A stretch of DNA of 64,000 nt from Mesorhizobium sp. INR15 (GTDB lineage: Bacteria; Pseudomonadota; Alphaproteobacteria; Rhizobiales; Rhizobiaceae), in the NCBI RefSeq assembly GCF_015500075.1, contig NZ_CP045496.1, positions 2,180,001-2,244,000 on the forward strand, written 5' to 3'. Shown here in pieces: positions 9,080 through 16,839 of the stretch (the first letter of the stretch is position 1; each line of letters opens with the position of its first letter). Below the pieces are notes generated by a model, which saw nothing but the letters and a program-made list of their open reading frames with translations, ran no database searches and was not told where the DNA came from. A program made the position numbers and the translations under genes.

Positions 9080-9457
9080 TCAGGCGCGCCGCGTCAGCAC
9101 GAAGTTCTGGCCACTGACGCTGGTGCAGTTGAGCTGGCTGGTCGACACCATCAGGCAGTTGAAGCTGACCGGCGTCTGGCGGATCAGCGACGTGCCGTTG
9201 ATCTCGACCGACGTGGCGCCGGTCAAGGTGTAGCTGCCATCGGCCAGCTTCTGGCCGGTGTCGGTCGCCACGGTGGTGAACTTTCCGCCGGTGAAGGTCG
9301 ACAGGCCAGTCCCCTTGGCGTCGATCCACGAACCTTCGACGCCTTTCGGCGCCGCTGCCATGGGCGGCTCGTCAGGGCCGCTGGTCGCACAGGCGGCGAG
9401 CCCCACAACAGTGGCTGCCGCAACGCACATCGAAAGAAACTTGCGCGCAATGTTCAT
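9080..9457 (-). CDS. omp10: Small outer-membrane lipoprotein, Omp10/AprI-Inh type
   Basis: The 125-residue precursor has a lipoprotein signal with lipobox LAAC (Cys about residue 23) and a small beta-rich domain with EGSWID, TDTGQKLADGSY, VSFNCLM, SQLNCTS and FVLTRR. This closely resembles the Brucella Omp10 lipoprotein as I remember it (GIEGSW, LAEGNY, NCALV, QLNCTS, SLTRR) and the AprI/Inh inhibitor-like fold. Two cysteines in the mature domain could form a disulfide. The ATG at 9457 was preferred over 9523 because it directly precedes the signal peptide. The role in the envelope is uncertain. Confidence 0.82.
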   Translation of the reverse strand: MNIARKFLSMCVAAATVVGLAACATSGPDEPPMAAAPKGVEGSWIDAKGTGLSTFTGGKFTTVATDTGQKLADGSYTLTGATSVEINGTSLIRQTPVSFNCLMVSTSQLNCTSVSGQNFVLTRRA

Positions 9458-9491
9458 TGTGAAAATCCTCTCCTGCCGCATCCAAAGTGCA

Positions 9492-9531
9492 AGAGCGTCG
9501 TTTGTGCGTCCAATTGGACGCACGTCGCTCT
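9492..9531. repeat. Palindromic intergenic element with a 20-bp perfect core
   Basis: The core GTGCGTCCAATTGGACGCAC (9504-9523) is a perfect 20-bp palindrome, flanked by AGAGCG (9492-9497) and CGCTCT (9526-9531), so the whole 40 bp is an imperfect inverted repeat. It sits between homospermidine synthase and omp10. It resembles dispersed palindromes I recall from mesorhizobial intergenic regions. No second copy was seen in this window. Confidence 0.65.
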
Positions 9532-9545
9532 AGTCCGCAACCCTT

Positions 9546-9570
9546 CAATCGCCCGATTTCCGGGCGATTG
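9546..9570 (-). terminator. Hairpin at the 3' end of homospermidine synthase
   Basis: CAATCGCCCG / CGGGCGATTG, a perfect 10-bp stem with a 5-nt loop, lies 30 nt beyond the hss stop. There is no clear T-run, so it may be a terminator or a 3'-end stabiliser. Confidence 0.55.
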
Positions 9571-9599
9571 CAAGGCAGTGGAGCATGGTCCGCAGGGTG

Positions 9600-11045
9600 C
9601 TATCGAACCAGGATGTTGCGGAATTGCCACGGGTCGGTTCGGTCGAGGTCTTCAGGGAAAAGACCAGGGCGGCTGTCGAGCGGTGTCCAGTCGGTATAGT
9701 AGCCCTTGACCGGGCCGAGATAGGCCGACTGCACTTCAAGGCAACGCTTGTAGTCCATCTCGTCGGCCTCGACGATGCCAGCCTCAGGGTTCTCAAGCGC
9801 CCAGACCATGCCAGCGAGCACCGCCGACGTGACCTGCATGCCGGTGGCGTTCTGATAGGGCGCCAGCTTGCGCGCCTCGGCGAGCGACAGCTGCGAACCA
9901 TACCAGTAGGCGTTCTTGTCGTGGCCATAGAGCAGCACGCCCAACTCGTCGACGCCGTCGACCAGTTCGTTCTCGTCGAGCACATGGTGCACGGGCTGGG
10001 GCTTGCCGGCAGCGCCGAACATCTCGTCCAGCGACAGCATGGCGTCGTTGCACGGGTGGTAGGCGTAATGGCAGGTCGGACGGTAGTGAACCTTGCCCTT
10101 CTTGCCGCGCACGGTGAAGAAGTCGGCGATCGAGATCGCTTCGTTGTGGGTCACCAGGAAGCCGTATTGCGGCCCGGGCGTCGGGCACCATGAGCGCACG
10201 CGCGTGTTGGCGCCCGGCTGTTCCAGATAGATCGCCGCCTTGGAGCCATGCTTGTGCTTCTTGGCGTTCTTGGGAATCCAGGTTTCATGCGTGCCCCAGC
10301 CGAGTTCGGCCGGTTGCAGGCCTTCCGAAATGAAGCCTTCGACCGACCAGGTGTTCCAGAACACGTCCATGGGCTTGGGCTTCTTGGTGCGCTGCGTGTC
10401 GCGCTCGGCGATGTGGATGCCCTTCACGCCGGCCTTCTTCATCAGCTTGGCCCAGCCGTCGCGGTCCTCCTGCGCCGGCTCGGAAAATCCCAGTCCGAGG
10501 TCGGTGGCGAGGTTGAGCAGCGCCTGCTTGACGAACCACGAGACCATGCCGGGGTTCGCACCGCAGGTGGAGATCGCGGTCGCACCGCCCGGCCGCTCGT
10601 GCTTTTCCTTGATCAGTGACTCGCGCAGCGCATAATTGGTGCGGCTCGCATTGTCGGCCTTGGCATCGAAATAGAAGCCGAGCCATGGCTCGACGACCGT
10701 GTCGATGTAGAGCACGCCGAGTTTGCGGCAGAGCCGCATCAGATCCACCGAGCCGGTGTCGACCGACAGGTTGACGCAAAAGCCCTGGCCGCCACCATTG
10801 GTCAGCAGCGGCGTCAGCAGCTTCTTGTAGTTTTTCTCGGTCACTGCTTCCTGGACGAAAGCAATGCCGCGCTCGTCGAGCAGCTTGCGGTCGGTGTCGC
10901 GCGGATCGATGACCGTCATGCGCGACTTGTCGAACTTGAAATGGCGTTCGATGAGCGGCAGCGTTCCCCGGCCGATCGAGCCGAAGCCGATCATCACCAC
11001 GGGGCCGCTGATTTCACCGTAAACAGGCCAGTTTTCATTCGCCAT
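9600..11045 (-). CDS. hss: Homospermidine synthase
   Basis: The NAD-dependent enzyme makes sym-homospermidine, the characteristic rhizobial polyamine, from putrescine. The 481-residue length matches bacterial Hss (about 477). The N-terminal Rossmann loop MIGFGSIGRGTLPLIERHF is present, as are conserved STCGANPGMVSWFVKQAL and HNEAISIADFF segments. The substrate putrescine can come from the ornithine decarboxylase encoded at 41.4 kb. The gene appears monocistronic, with a 212-nt upstream gap containing a GCCCGG/CCGGGC hairpin (11067-11082) in its probable 5' leader. The GGAG lies rather far (12 nt) from the ATG. Confidence 0.95.
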   Translation of the reverse strand: MANENWPVYGEISGPVVMIGFGSIGRGTLPLIERHFKFDKSRMTVIDPRDTDRKLLDERGIAFVQEAVTEKNYKKLLTPLLTNGGGQGFCVNLSVDTGSVDLMRLCRKLGVLYIDTVVEPWLGFYFDAKADNASRTNYALRESLIKEKHERPGGATAISTCGANPGMVSWFVKQALLNLATDLGLGFSEPAQEDRDGWAKLMKKAGVKGIHIAERDTQRTKKPKPMDVFWNTWSVEGFISEGLQPAELGWGTHETWIPKNAKKHKHGSKAAIYLEQPGANTRVRSWCPTPGPQYGFLVTHNEAISIADFFTVRGKKGKVHYRPTCHYAYHPCNDAMLSLDEMFGAAGKPQPVHHVLDENELVDGVDELGVLLYGHDKNAYWYGSQLSLAEARKLAPYQNATGMQVTSAVLAGMVWALENPEAGIVEADEMDYKRCLEVQSAYLGPVKGYYTDWTPLDSRPGLFPEDLDRTDPWQFRNILVR

Positions 11046-11257
11046 TTTTTAGAGCACTCCTTCAAGGCCCGGATGGCCGGGCAAACACGCAAAAAGACCG
11101 AGCTTTTGCCCGGCGACCCTGCGCTACATCACAGATCATTGTCACAAACCAGTGAAAAGCGCCAACCAGAGGCGGCGTTGTATTGGCCATGTGGTTAAGG
11201 GCGGCGACCCTCGATCTCAGGCAGACCTCAAAGCGCCTGCCGGGCTTCACGCCTTGC

Positions 11258-12490
11258 TTACTGGTCGAGCAAACGTGCAAATTCCGGCTTGAACAGGGCA
11301 CGGGCGTCGGATGCCGGCATTTCCAGAACGTCGTCGCCACAGGCCTGGATCACGTTCGGAAGGCCTTGCAACCCGAACACCAGGCGCTGTGTGTCGCCGT
11401 CGCGTTTGAAGCTGGCGGCGAGGTATTCGGTGATCAGGTCATCGGTGCCGCATTCGGCCTCGGAATCGATCTCGGTCTGTTCCGTCGGCTTCTTGCGCCG
11501 CTCATTGACGAAGGCGATGAGCGAGGGCCCGGGCTTGCCGTCGACAGTGTCGGTAAACATGTCCTGGAGGCCAAGCAGAACGCCGCGGCGGACATCCATT
11601 GTGTAGGCATCCGAATAGTTGTCCGGATGCGCGCCGCCGCAAAAGAGGCTGCCGGATTCCCGCCAACTCATCAGTTTCGGGGTCAGCGAGGTGACCTCGG
11701 ACGAACTCTCCTCATAGCCGCCGAGCGAGCCGTCATCCATGGTGCTGATCGGGCCATTCTGGTGAAAGCCGGCATAGCGGAGGGCCGCACAATTCAATGC
11801 GCTCAGGCTATCATGCCAATGACGGTTCTGGAGCAAGGCGTTGGCCGCATCGATCGGCACATTGCCAGACAGTTCAACGATGCGCGGCCTGGCGAATTTG
11901 GTGCGGGGATCAGTGACGTAACTGTAGGACGCGTCGGGCCAGCCGGCCTTCTCGCCGACTTTGGCAGCAAAATCGAGACGCAGATAGTCGTAGGGGGATG
12001 CATCCATGGTGATCGGCCCATCCTCACCGGAGAATTTGCTGTCGGTGAAATCATGGAGCTCAAACGGACTCGCCGCCGGCGTTTCAGTCTGTTCGCGGGC
12101 CGCGATCCGGGTCAGTTTCAGGACTCGCGTCTTCTTCCCGTTCCAGGTGCCTTCCAGCGTCTTGCCCTTGTCGGCTGTGCTGAGACGCCAGGTCGCGGCC
12201 ACGGGTGCCGCCTGGCCTTCTCCGCATTTCTCGGCGCCGCAGGCTTCCTCCTCCGCCAGTTCGAACCACCGCCCCTTGCGCGGCCTTACCTGCAGTGGAA
12301 TGTCGATACCTTGCGAGCGGTAGAAGTAGCGGCCGGCAAGCGCTGCGTCCGGCGCTGAGGGATCGCCGGTGAATTCGACGACGATATCGGTTGCTCCGAC
12401 CTTGCCGGCATAGGTCACCGGCGCGGCTTGCGCGGCTGCGGCCACAATCAGAAAAGCGGCCAATAGCGAAAGCCGGTTGCGAGCTGACAT
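11258..12490 (-). CDS. Secreted protein of unknown function
   Basis: The 410-residue product has a clear signal peptide (about residues 1-22, ending AAQAAP). The mature N-terminal part (25-125) is probably beta-rich with a CGAEKC pair. A middle region holds YDYLRLDFAAKVGEKAGWPDASYSYVTD. The C-terminal half (about 260-410) has SGSLFCGGAHPDNYSDAYTMD and two further cysteines, reminiscent of DUF3298/RsiV-like periplasmic domains, though this is only a resemblance. It is probably periplasmic. It starts 2 nt after the stop of the DUF3445 gene, so it is the last gene of the pabB-led operon. Confidence 0.65.
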   Translation of the reverse strand: MSARNRLSLLAAFLIVAAAAQAAPVTYAGKVGATDIVVEFTGDPSAPDAALAGRYFYRSQGIDIPLQVRPRKGRWFELAEEEACGAEKCGEGQAAPVAATWRLSTADKGKTLEGTWNGKKTRVLKLTRIAAREQTETPAASPFELHDFTDSKFSGEDGPITMDASPYDYLRLDFAAKVGEKAGWPDASYSYVTDPRTKFARPRIVELSGNVPIDAANALLQNRHWHDSLSALNCAALRYAGFHQNGPISTMDDGSLGGYEESSSEVTSLTPKLMSWRESGSLFCGGAHPDNYSDAYTMDVRRGVLLGLQDMFTDTVDGKPGPSLIAFVNERRKKPTEQTEIDSEAECGTDDLITEYLAASFKRDGDTQRLVFGLQGLPNVIQACGDDVLEMPASDARALFKPEFARLLDQ

Positions 12491-12492
12491 TC

Positions 12493-13419
12493 TTACCCCC
12501 GAGCCATGGCGTCCAGGTATTCCGCCAGCCTGTCACGGTCCGATGTCAGGCCCTTGTAGTCAAGCTGCGCCTGGTCCAGCGCATGGAGCTGGCTGGCAAA
12601 GGATGCCGCAAGCGTTGCCCGGTCGGGATGGCGGGCGAGAACGGCAAGCGGGTCGAGATGGATGCGGATTGTGAACAGGATGTCGCGCGAGGCAGGGAGT
12701 TTGCGCAGCGTTTGCCGCTCGACGCGGATGAAGGCATGGGCGTTGATGTCGCCATCGGGAAACCGGGACGGCCGGTTGGTGGCGCGGTCGATACGCTGCA
12801 GATCGGAGAGCGGATGATAAAGCGCGTCGTCCGACTGAATCGACCAGTTGTAGCGCTCGACCGCCTGGCCCTGGAGACCGTCGAACATGCGGTTGATCAG
12901 ATCCGCTGGTCTTGTACCGGGTCCGAAACCTGGCACCGGCGCATGGATCTCCTGCAGCGGCCTGCCGAATTTCTCGGTCAGCGACCATGACGAGGGAAAG
13001 CACAGCGAGCCTGCGACCAGCCGCCAGCCATTCTCGTCGCGGCGCATCAGGATCAGGTCCTCCTGGACGAGCAGCGATGCGGCCACGAGCGGCGCGTCGC
13101 TGAACGCGCCAGCCGTATCCGTGACACCAGCCACATCGACCTGTGCGCCGCTGCGTCGGTAGATTTCGGGAAACCCCGCGGCCAGATGCGCCTTGAGCAA
13201 TTCGAGCACTTCGCGCTGGGCGTCGCGCGTGCCGTCCTCCTCGACAAAAACCTTGTCTGGAACCTCGCCGTAGAGGCGGCGCTTTTCGGCGAGGTAAGCC
13301 AGAAGGTATTCGTCGACCTCGATCCACTTCTCGGCGTCGAGTGGCTTCAAGCCGATGCTGAACAGCTTCGACGAGCCATCATAGGGCGTGTGAACAGGAA
13401 GTGCCTGAGATGAATTCAT
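12493..13419 (-). CDS. DUF3445, heme-dependent oxidative N-demethylase-like protein
   Basis: The 308-residue protein matches the DUF3445 layout: an N-terminal HTPYDGSSKLFSIGLKPLD segment, a central region with QEDLILMRRDENGWRLVAGSLCFPSSWSLTEKFGRPL, and a C-terminal RVERQTLRKLPASRDILFTIRIHLDPL. The family includes the heme-binding subunit of HODM, which removes N-methyl groups. The substrate here is unknown. It overlaps the YciI gene upstream by 4 nt and abuts the secreted unknown gene downstream, so co-translation is likely. Confidence 0.8.
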   Translation of the reverse strand: MNSSQALPVHTPYDGSSKLFSIGLKPLDAEKWIEVDEYLLAYLAEKRRLYGEVPDKVFVEEDGTRDAQREVLELLKAHLAAGFPEIYRRSGAQVDVAGVTDTAGAFSDAPLVAASLLVQEDLILMRRDENGWRLVAGSLCFPSSWSLTEKFGRPLQEIHAPVPGFGPGTRPADLINRMFDGLQGQAVERYNWSIQSDDALYHPLSDLQRIDRATNRPSRFPDGDINAHAFIRVERQTLRKLPASRDILFTIRIHLDPLAVLARHPDRATLAASFASQLHALDQAQLDYKGLTSDRDRLAEYLDAMARG

Positions 13420-13703
13420 GATTCCCTGATCGGGTCCAGCGCGGCGGTGGTCATCCTCGCCGTGAATTCGGTGACGTCATAGTCGGCGGCGTCGGCCTTG
13501 GCGAAGGGGTCCGCAGCCAGCCTGGCATCGAGCACGTCACGGGCGCATTGCGCGATGATGATGCCGCCGGTGCGCGGACGTTTCGGCCCCGATGCGACGA
13601 AGATCCCCTCCGCGTAGCAAGCCTTCAGCCATTCGACATGGGCTGCCTGCAGCCGGTCGATCTCCGTCAGCGGGACCTTGTAGTTGAGCGACACGACGAA
13701 CAT
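13416..13703 (-). CDS. YciI-like protein
   Basis: The 95-residue protein has the ferredoxin-like dimeric alpha-beta barrel pattern of YciI: MFVVSLNYKVPLTEID, a conserved HVEWLKACYAEGIFVASGP stretch with the family His, GGIIIAQ, and a final DPFAKADAADYDVTEF. The biochemical role of YciI proteins is generally unknown. A GGAG lies 6 nt before the ATG. It overlaps the DUF3445 gene by 4 nt and follows pabC by 18 nt. Confidence 0.82.
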   Translation of the reverse strand: MFVVSLNYKVPLTEIDRLQAAHVEWLKACYAEGIFVASGPKRPRTGGIIIAQCARDVLDARLAADPFAKADAADYDVTEFTARMTTAALDPIRES

Positions 13704-13721
13704 TGCATTCTCCGGTTCTGG

Positions 13722-14384
13722 TCAAGCCAGCCTCGCGGGGATCAGCCCGCGCAGCGAATTGCCGACGAACAGCGCCTTGGCGGATTTCAGTTCGTCGAAG
13801 CTGTAGATGGCTTCGGCGGCACGGCCTTCATCCAGAAGCGCGGCGCGTAATACGCCAGGCAACAGGCCGCAATCTAGCCGGGGCGTCGCCAGCACACCGT
13901 CACCGAAATCGGCGAAGAGATTGGTGATCGTGCCTTCGCAGATTTCGCCGCGTTCATTGGCAAGCAGCACTTCGTCGGCCTGGGTAATGAGATACTCGGC
14001 GCGGGCGTGGCTATAGGCCGCCCGCCGGTTGGTCTTGTGGCGCAGCAGCGTGTTGGTCGAATCGAGCCTTGTCCGTGCCAGCCGCAAGGCCCAGACCTTG
14101 CCGGCGGCGAGCGGCTCATAGGGCTGCGCGGATGCCGCCACCACGCCATCGCTGGACAAGACCAGGCGTGTGCGCAAGGCGGTGGCGGAGCGGCCCACTG
14201 CATTTGTCAGCGCCTCGCCAATCTTGCCAGGATCGCAGTGAAAGCCAAGTTCCGCCGCTGACCCGTAGAGGCGGGCGAGATGGCGGTCGAAGCGCAGGAA
14301 ACCAGGATCCGGCTCCCAGCGCATGGTCTCGATCAGGTCGAAGCCGGCGGCGTTCCCGTCGCGAAGCGCGCTTTCAGCAGACAC
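13722..14384 (-). CDS. pabC: PLP class IV aminotransferase, probable aminodeoxychorismate lyase
   Basis: The 220-residue protein has FDLIETMRWEPDPGFLRFDRHLARL near the N-terminus, a PLP-lysine segment LLRHKTNRR, YLITQADEVLLANERGEICEGTITNLF, and a C-terminal SAKALFVGNSLRGLIPA, all class IV features. Its place directly after pabB supports release of p-aminobenzoate and pyruvate from 4-amino-4-deoxychorismate for folate synthesis. The start lies 52 nt inside the end of pabB. A later ATG at 14324 would remove the first conserved strand, so the overlap looks genuine. Confidence 0.85.
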   Translation of the reverse strand: MSAESALRDGNAAGFDLIETMRWEPDPGFLRFDRHLARLYGSAAELGFHCDPGKIGEALTNAVGRSATALRTRLVLSSDGVVAASAQPYEPLAAGKVWALRLARTRLDSTNTLLRHKTNRRAAYSHARAEYLITQADEVLLANERGEICEGTITNLFADFGDGVLATPRLDCGLLPGVLRAALLDEGRAAEAIYSFDELKSAKALFVGNSLRGLIPARLA

Positions 14385-15478
14385 TCCTGATACTCCTCCT
14401 CAGCCGTCGAATCGAAGACGACGCCGCCGCCGACATTGTAGACGGCCTCGCCACCGGCAAAGAGCGAGATGGTGCGGATCGCCACGGAAAAGCGCATCGT
14501 GCCGCCGGGCGCAATCCAGCCGATGGAGCCGCAATAGGCGTCGCGCGGCGTGCCTTCGAGATCATGCAGGATTTCCATGGCGCGGATCTTTGGCGCACCG
14601 GTGATCGAGCCGCACGGAAACAGGGCCGCGAAGATCTGGCGGATGCTCAAACCGGGCAAGAGCCTTGCCCTGACATCGCTGACCAGCTGATGAACGGTCG
14701 GGTAGGTCTCGATGCGGAACAACGCTGGGACATCCAGCGTGCCGACCTCGCTGATCAGCGAAATGTCGTTGCGCAGGAGGTCGACGATCATCCGGTTCTC
14801 AGCCTGGTTCTTCTCGTCGTTGCGCAGGAACATCTTCTGCCGTTCGTCTTCGGCCTTGGTGGCGCCGCGCGGTGCCGTGCCTTTCATAGGGTGCGTTTCG
14901 ATCATGCCGCCGGCATCGACCTCGAAGAACAGCTCGGGCGAGCGCGACAAGATGATGGGATCGCCAAGCGCGACCAGCGCGCCGTATTTCACCGGCTGGC
15001 GTTCGGTCAGCGCGTCGAAGGCGGCAAGCGGGTCGCCCGACCATTGCGCGTGGATCGGAAAGGTCAGATTGCCCTGATAGCAATCGCCTTGCCTAATGTG
15101 CTGGTGCAGCCGCGCGAAGCGCTTTTCATAGTCATCGATCGACCAGGTGGCGCGGGCGTCGAAGATCGGACCGTTGCTCGCGGCTGCGATGCGGGGCGGC
15201 ACCGCTTCCTCGACCGGCGCGTCGAATACACCGAGGCAGATCAGTGGCGTGCGGCGTCCGTCGGGCAAAAGCGGCACGAGCTTCTGCTCGAGCAGATAGC
15301 CTGCTTCATAGGAAAAATAGCCGGCCAGCCACTTGCCAGCGTCATGTGCTGCTTGCGCCGCCGCCAGCGCCAGCTCGAAATCCTTTGCCGCATGCGCCAC
15401 GATGAGGTCAGCCGGCCGGTCGAAAACCAGCTGGCGCGCGCTCTCGTCGTTGCGAAAAATTGCGGCGGGCAGGGACAT
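14333..15478 (-). CDS. pabB: Aminodeoxychorismate synthase component I
   Basis: The enzyme aminates chorismate using ammonia from a PabA-type subunit, which is not encoded in this window. The 381-residue protein is the short chorismate-binding form. It shows the conserved MKGTAPRG, ENRMIVDLLRNDISLISEVG and FPCGSITGAPKIRAMEILHDLE segments of the catalytic site. The first 100 residues are weakly conserved, as is usual. It heads a leftward operon: pabB, pabC, yciI-like, DUF3445, secreted unknown. Confidence 0.92.
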   Translation of the reverse strand: MSLPAAIFRNDESARQLVFDRPADLIVAHAAKDFELALAAAQAAHDAGKWLAGYFSYEAGYLLEQKLVPLLPDGRRTPLICLGVFDAPVEEAVPPRIAAASNGPIFDARATWSIDDYEKRFARLHQHIRQGDCYQGNLTFPIHAQWSGDPLAAFDALTERQPVKYGALVALGDPIILSRSPELFFEVDAGGMIETHPMKGTAPRGATKAEDERQKMFLRNDEKNQAENRMIVDLLRNDISLISEVGTLDVPALFRIETYPTVHQLVSDVRARLLPGLSIRQIFAALFPCGSITGAPKIRAMEILHDLEGTPRDAYCGSIGWIAPGGTMRFSVAIRTISLFAGGEAVYNVGGGVVFDSTAEEEYQECLLKARFATGTPPAST

Positions 15479-15619
15479 GGAAACCGGTTGCTGCAGTCGA
15501 GTAAGCCACTGACCGCTCTATATGGGGGGCCGGTCGTGCGCAATCGAGGGAACGGCACCTTGCCACTCAATGACGACCTTGGGCCAACCTTTTGAGCTGA
15601 CCTTCACGCCAGCCTGCCC

Positions 15620-15652
15620 GCAAAACAAATCGCCGGCGCCTTTTGGGCGCCG
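15620..15652 (-). terminator. Terminator of the helix-hairpin-helix protein gene
   Basis: On the minus strand CGGCGCC/GGCGCCG with a CAAAA-type loop is followed by CGATTTGTTTTG, starting about 28 nt after the stop at 15680. Confidence 0.7.
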
Positions 15653-15679
15653 CCGATCGCAATCCCGCGAGATGATTGA

Positions 15680-16459
15680 TCAGGTGTTGCTGGCGGTTCC
15701 AGCCGTCGGGAACTGCTTGGCGAATTCCGTCTCGTTGCCGGCGGCCAGCAGTTTCGCCTGCTCGATCCAACGTTCGCGCGCGATGCGGCCGTCGAAGTTC
15801 ATGACGTCCTCGATGCGCTTGATGTCGGCGGGGGTCCAGGCGGCGATCTGGGCAAAGCTGGTTACGCCTTGCGCCTTGAGCACTTTCTCGTTGACCGGAC
15901 CAATGCCGATCAGGCGGCGCAGGTTGTCGGGCTTCGCCGAAGCCGGTGCAGCCGACTTGGTTGCTGGTGCGGCTTTCTTCGCGGCCGGTGCTGCCTTGGC
16001 CGGCGCGGCTGCCTTTGGCATGGCAACAGCCTTGGCTGCCGCTGGCTTGGCGGCTGCGGGCTTGCTCGCCACGGATTTGGCTGGAGCCATAGCGACGGCC
16101 TTTGCCGGAGCGGGCGCTGTTTTCGCGGCGGCAGGTTTGGCGGGAGCAGGCTTTACCGGCGCCGATTTGGCGGTCTCGGCTGTCGACATCAAGGCGGCGG
16201 GTTTTGCCGTGCCGCTTGCAGAGGCGGGTGCCGCCTGCGCCTCGCGCAACCGGCGTTCGAGATCAGCGCGGGTCTTGCCGCATGCATCCAGTTCACCGGT
16301 CAGCCGGTTGGAATCGGTGCGCAGTCTGTCGCGTTCGCTGCGGGTGCGGTCAAGGTCGCCGCGCAAACTGTCAAGCTCGCCACGCAAGCGCCCCCAGATG
16401 AACCAGCCGACCAACACGCCAACCAGGAACGCCAGGATCACGTAGAAAAAAGTGCCCAT
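15680..16459 (-). CDS. Membrane-anchored coiled-coil protein with C-terminal helix-hairpin-helix-like domain
   Basis: The 259-residue protein begins with one transmembrane helix (residues 3-23, VILAFLVGVLVGWFIW). A coiled coil rich in Arg, Asp and Leu follows (25-75), then an Ala/Lys/Pro-rich linker (about 85-180, repeated PAKxAAAK/APAKA units). The folded C-terminus (about 180-245) has LRRLIGIGPVNEKVLKAQGVTSFAQIAAWT, the helix-hairpin-helix pattern found in several unrelated bacterial proteins. The linker resembles histone H1-like tails and could contact nucleic acid or the cell wall. The function is unknown. A GGAGAGAG site supports the start. Confidence 0.75.
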   Translation of the reverse strand: MGTFFYVILAFLVGVLVGWFIWGRLRGELDSLRGDLDRTRSERDRLRTDSNRLTGELDACGKTRADLERRLREAQAAPASASGTAKPAALMSTAETAKSAPVKPAPAKPAAAKTAPAPAKAVAMAPAKSVASKPAAAKPAAAKAVAMPKAAAPAKAAPAAKKAAPATKSAAPASAKPDNLRRLIGIGPVNEKVLKAQGVTSFAQIAAWTPADIKRIEDVMNFDGRIARERWIEQAKLLAAGNETEFAKQFPTAGTASNT

Positions 16460-16839
16460 TGTCTCTCTCCAGTGCGATCCGCGAGCCGTGGCCTCAAGTG
16501 ATGACCTTGGCGAAGGATCATTCGATGCTGGTTCCGCGGGTTCGCGGAACAGCCGGCTTCGATCGAGCTGTCGGCGACAGGCTTGCTACCCGTATCCAAC
16601 GACCGTTGTCGCGTCTACCAGAAGGACGCTGCCGGCTGAGACTCCCCCGCCGATCCGCATACGCTCCGGCTGAGCTTGAGGCGGAGGCTATCATAGAGCT
16701 TACGGAAAGCTATCGGAAAACTTCCGCTGAGAGTTCTTCAAGAACAGATATTTAGCGCAAGAATAGACAGATCCCAGTATGCATCCCGGCTAAACTGTTC
16801 TTGGGCTTGCGCTGTCGCGCAAGACACATTCGACAGCTG
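16460..16839. other. Intergenic region without a gene
   Basis: No convincing reading frame was found in these 380 bases. Three small palindromes are present: GTTCCGCG/CGCGGAAC with a GGTT loop (16531-16550), GTTCTTCAAGAAC (16733-16745), and CTTGCGC/GCGCAAG (16806-16823). The last lies 17 nt beyond the oligoendopeptidase stop and may help terminate it. The left part should hold the promoter of the gene ending at 15680. Confidence 0.5.

Noticed and set aside
16460..16839. Short open frames in the intergenic region
   Set aside because: They overlap the divergent ends, have no ribosome sites and an unconvincing composition.
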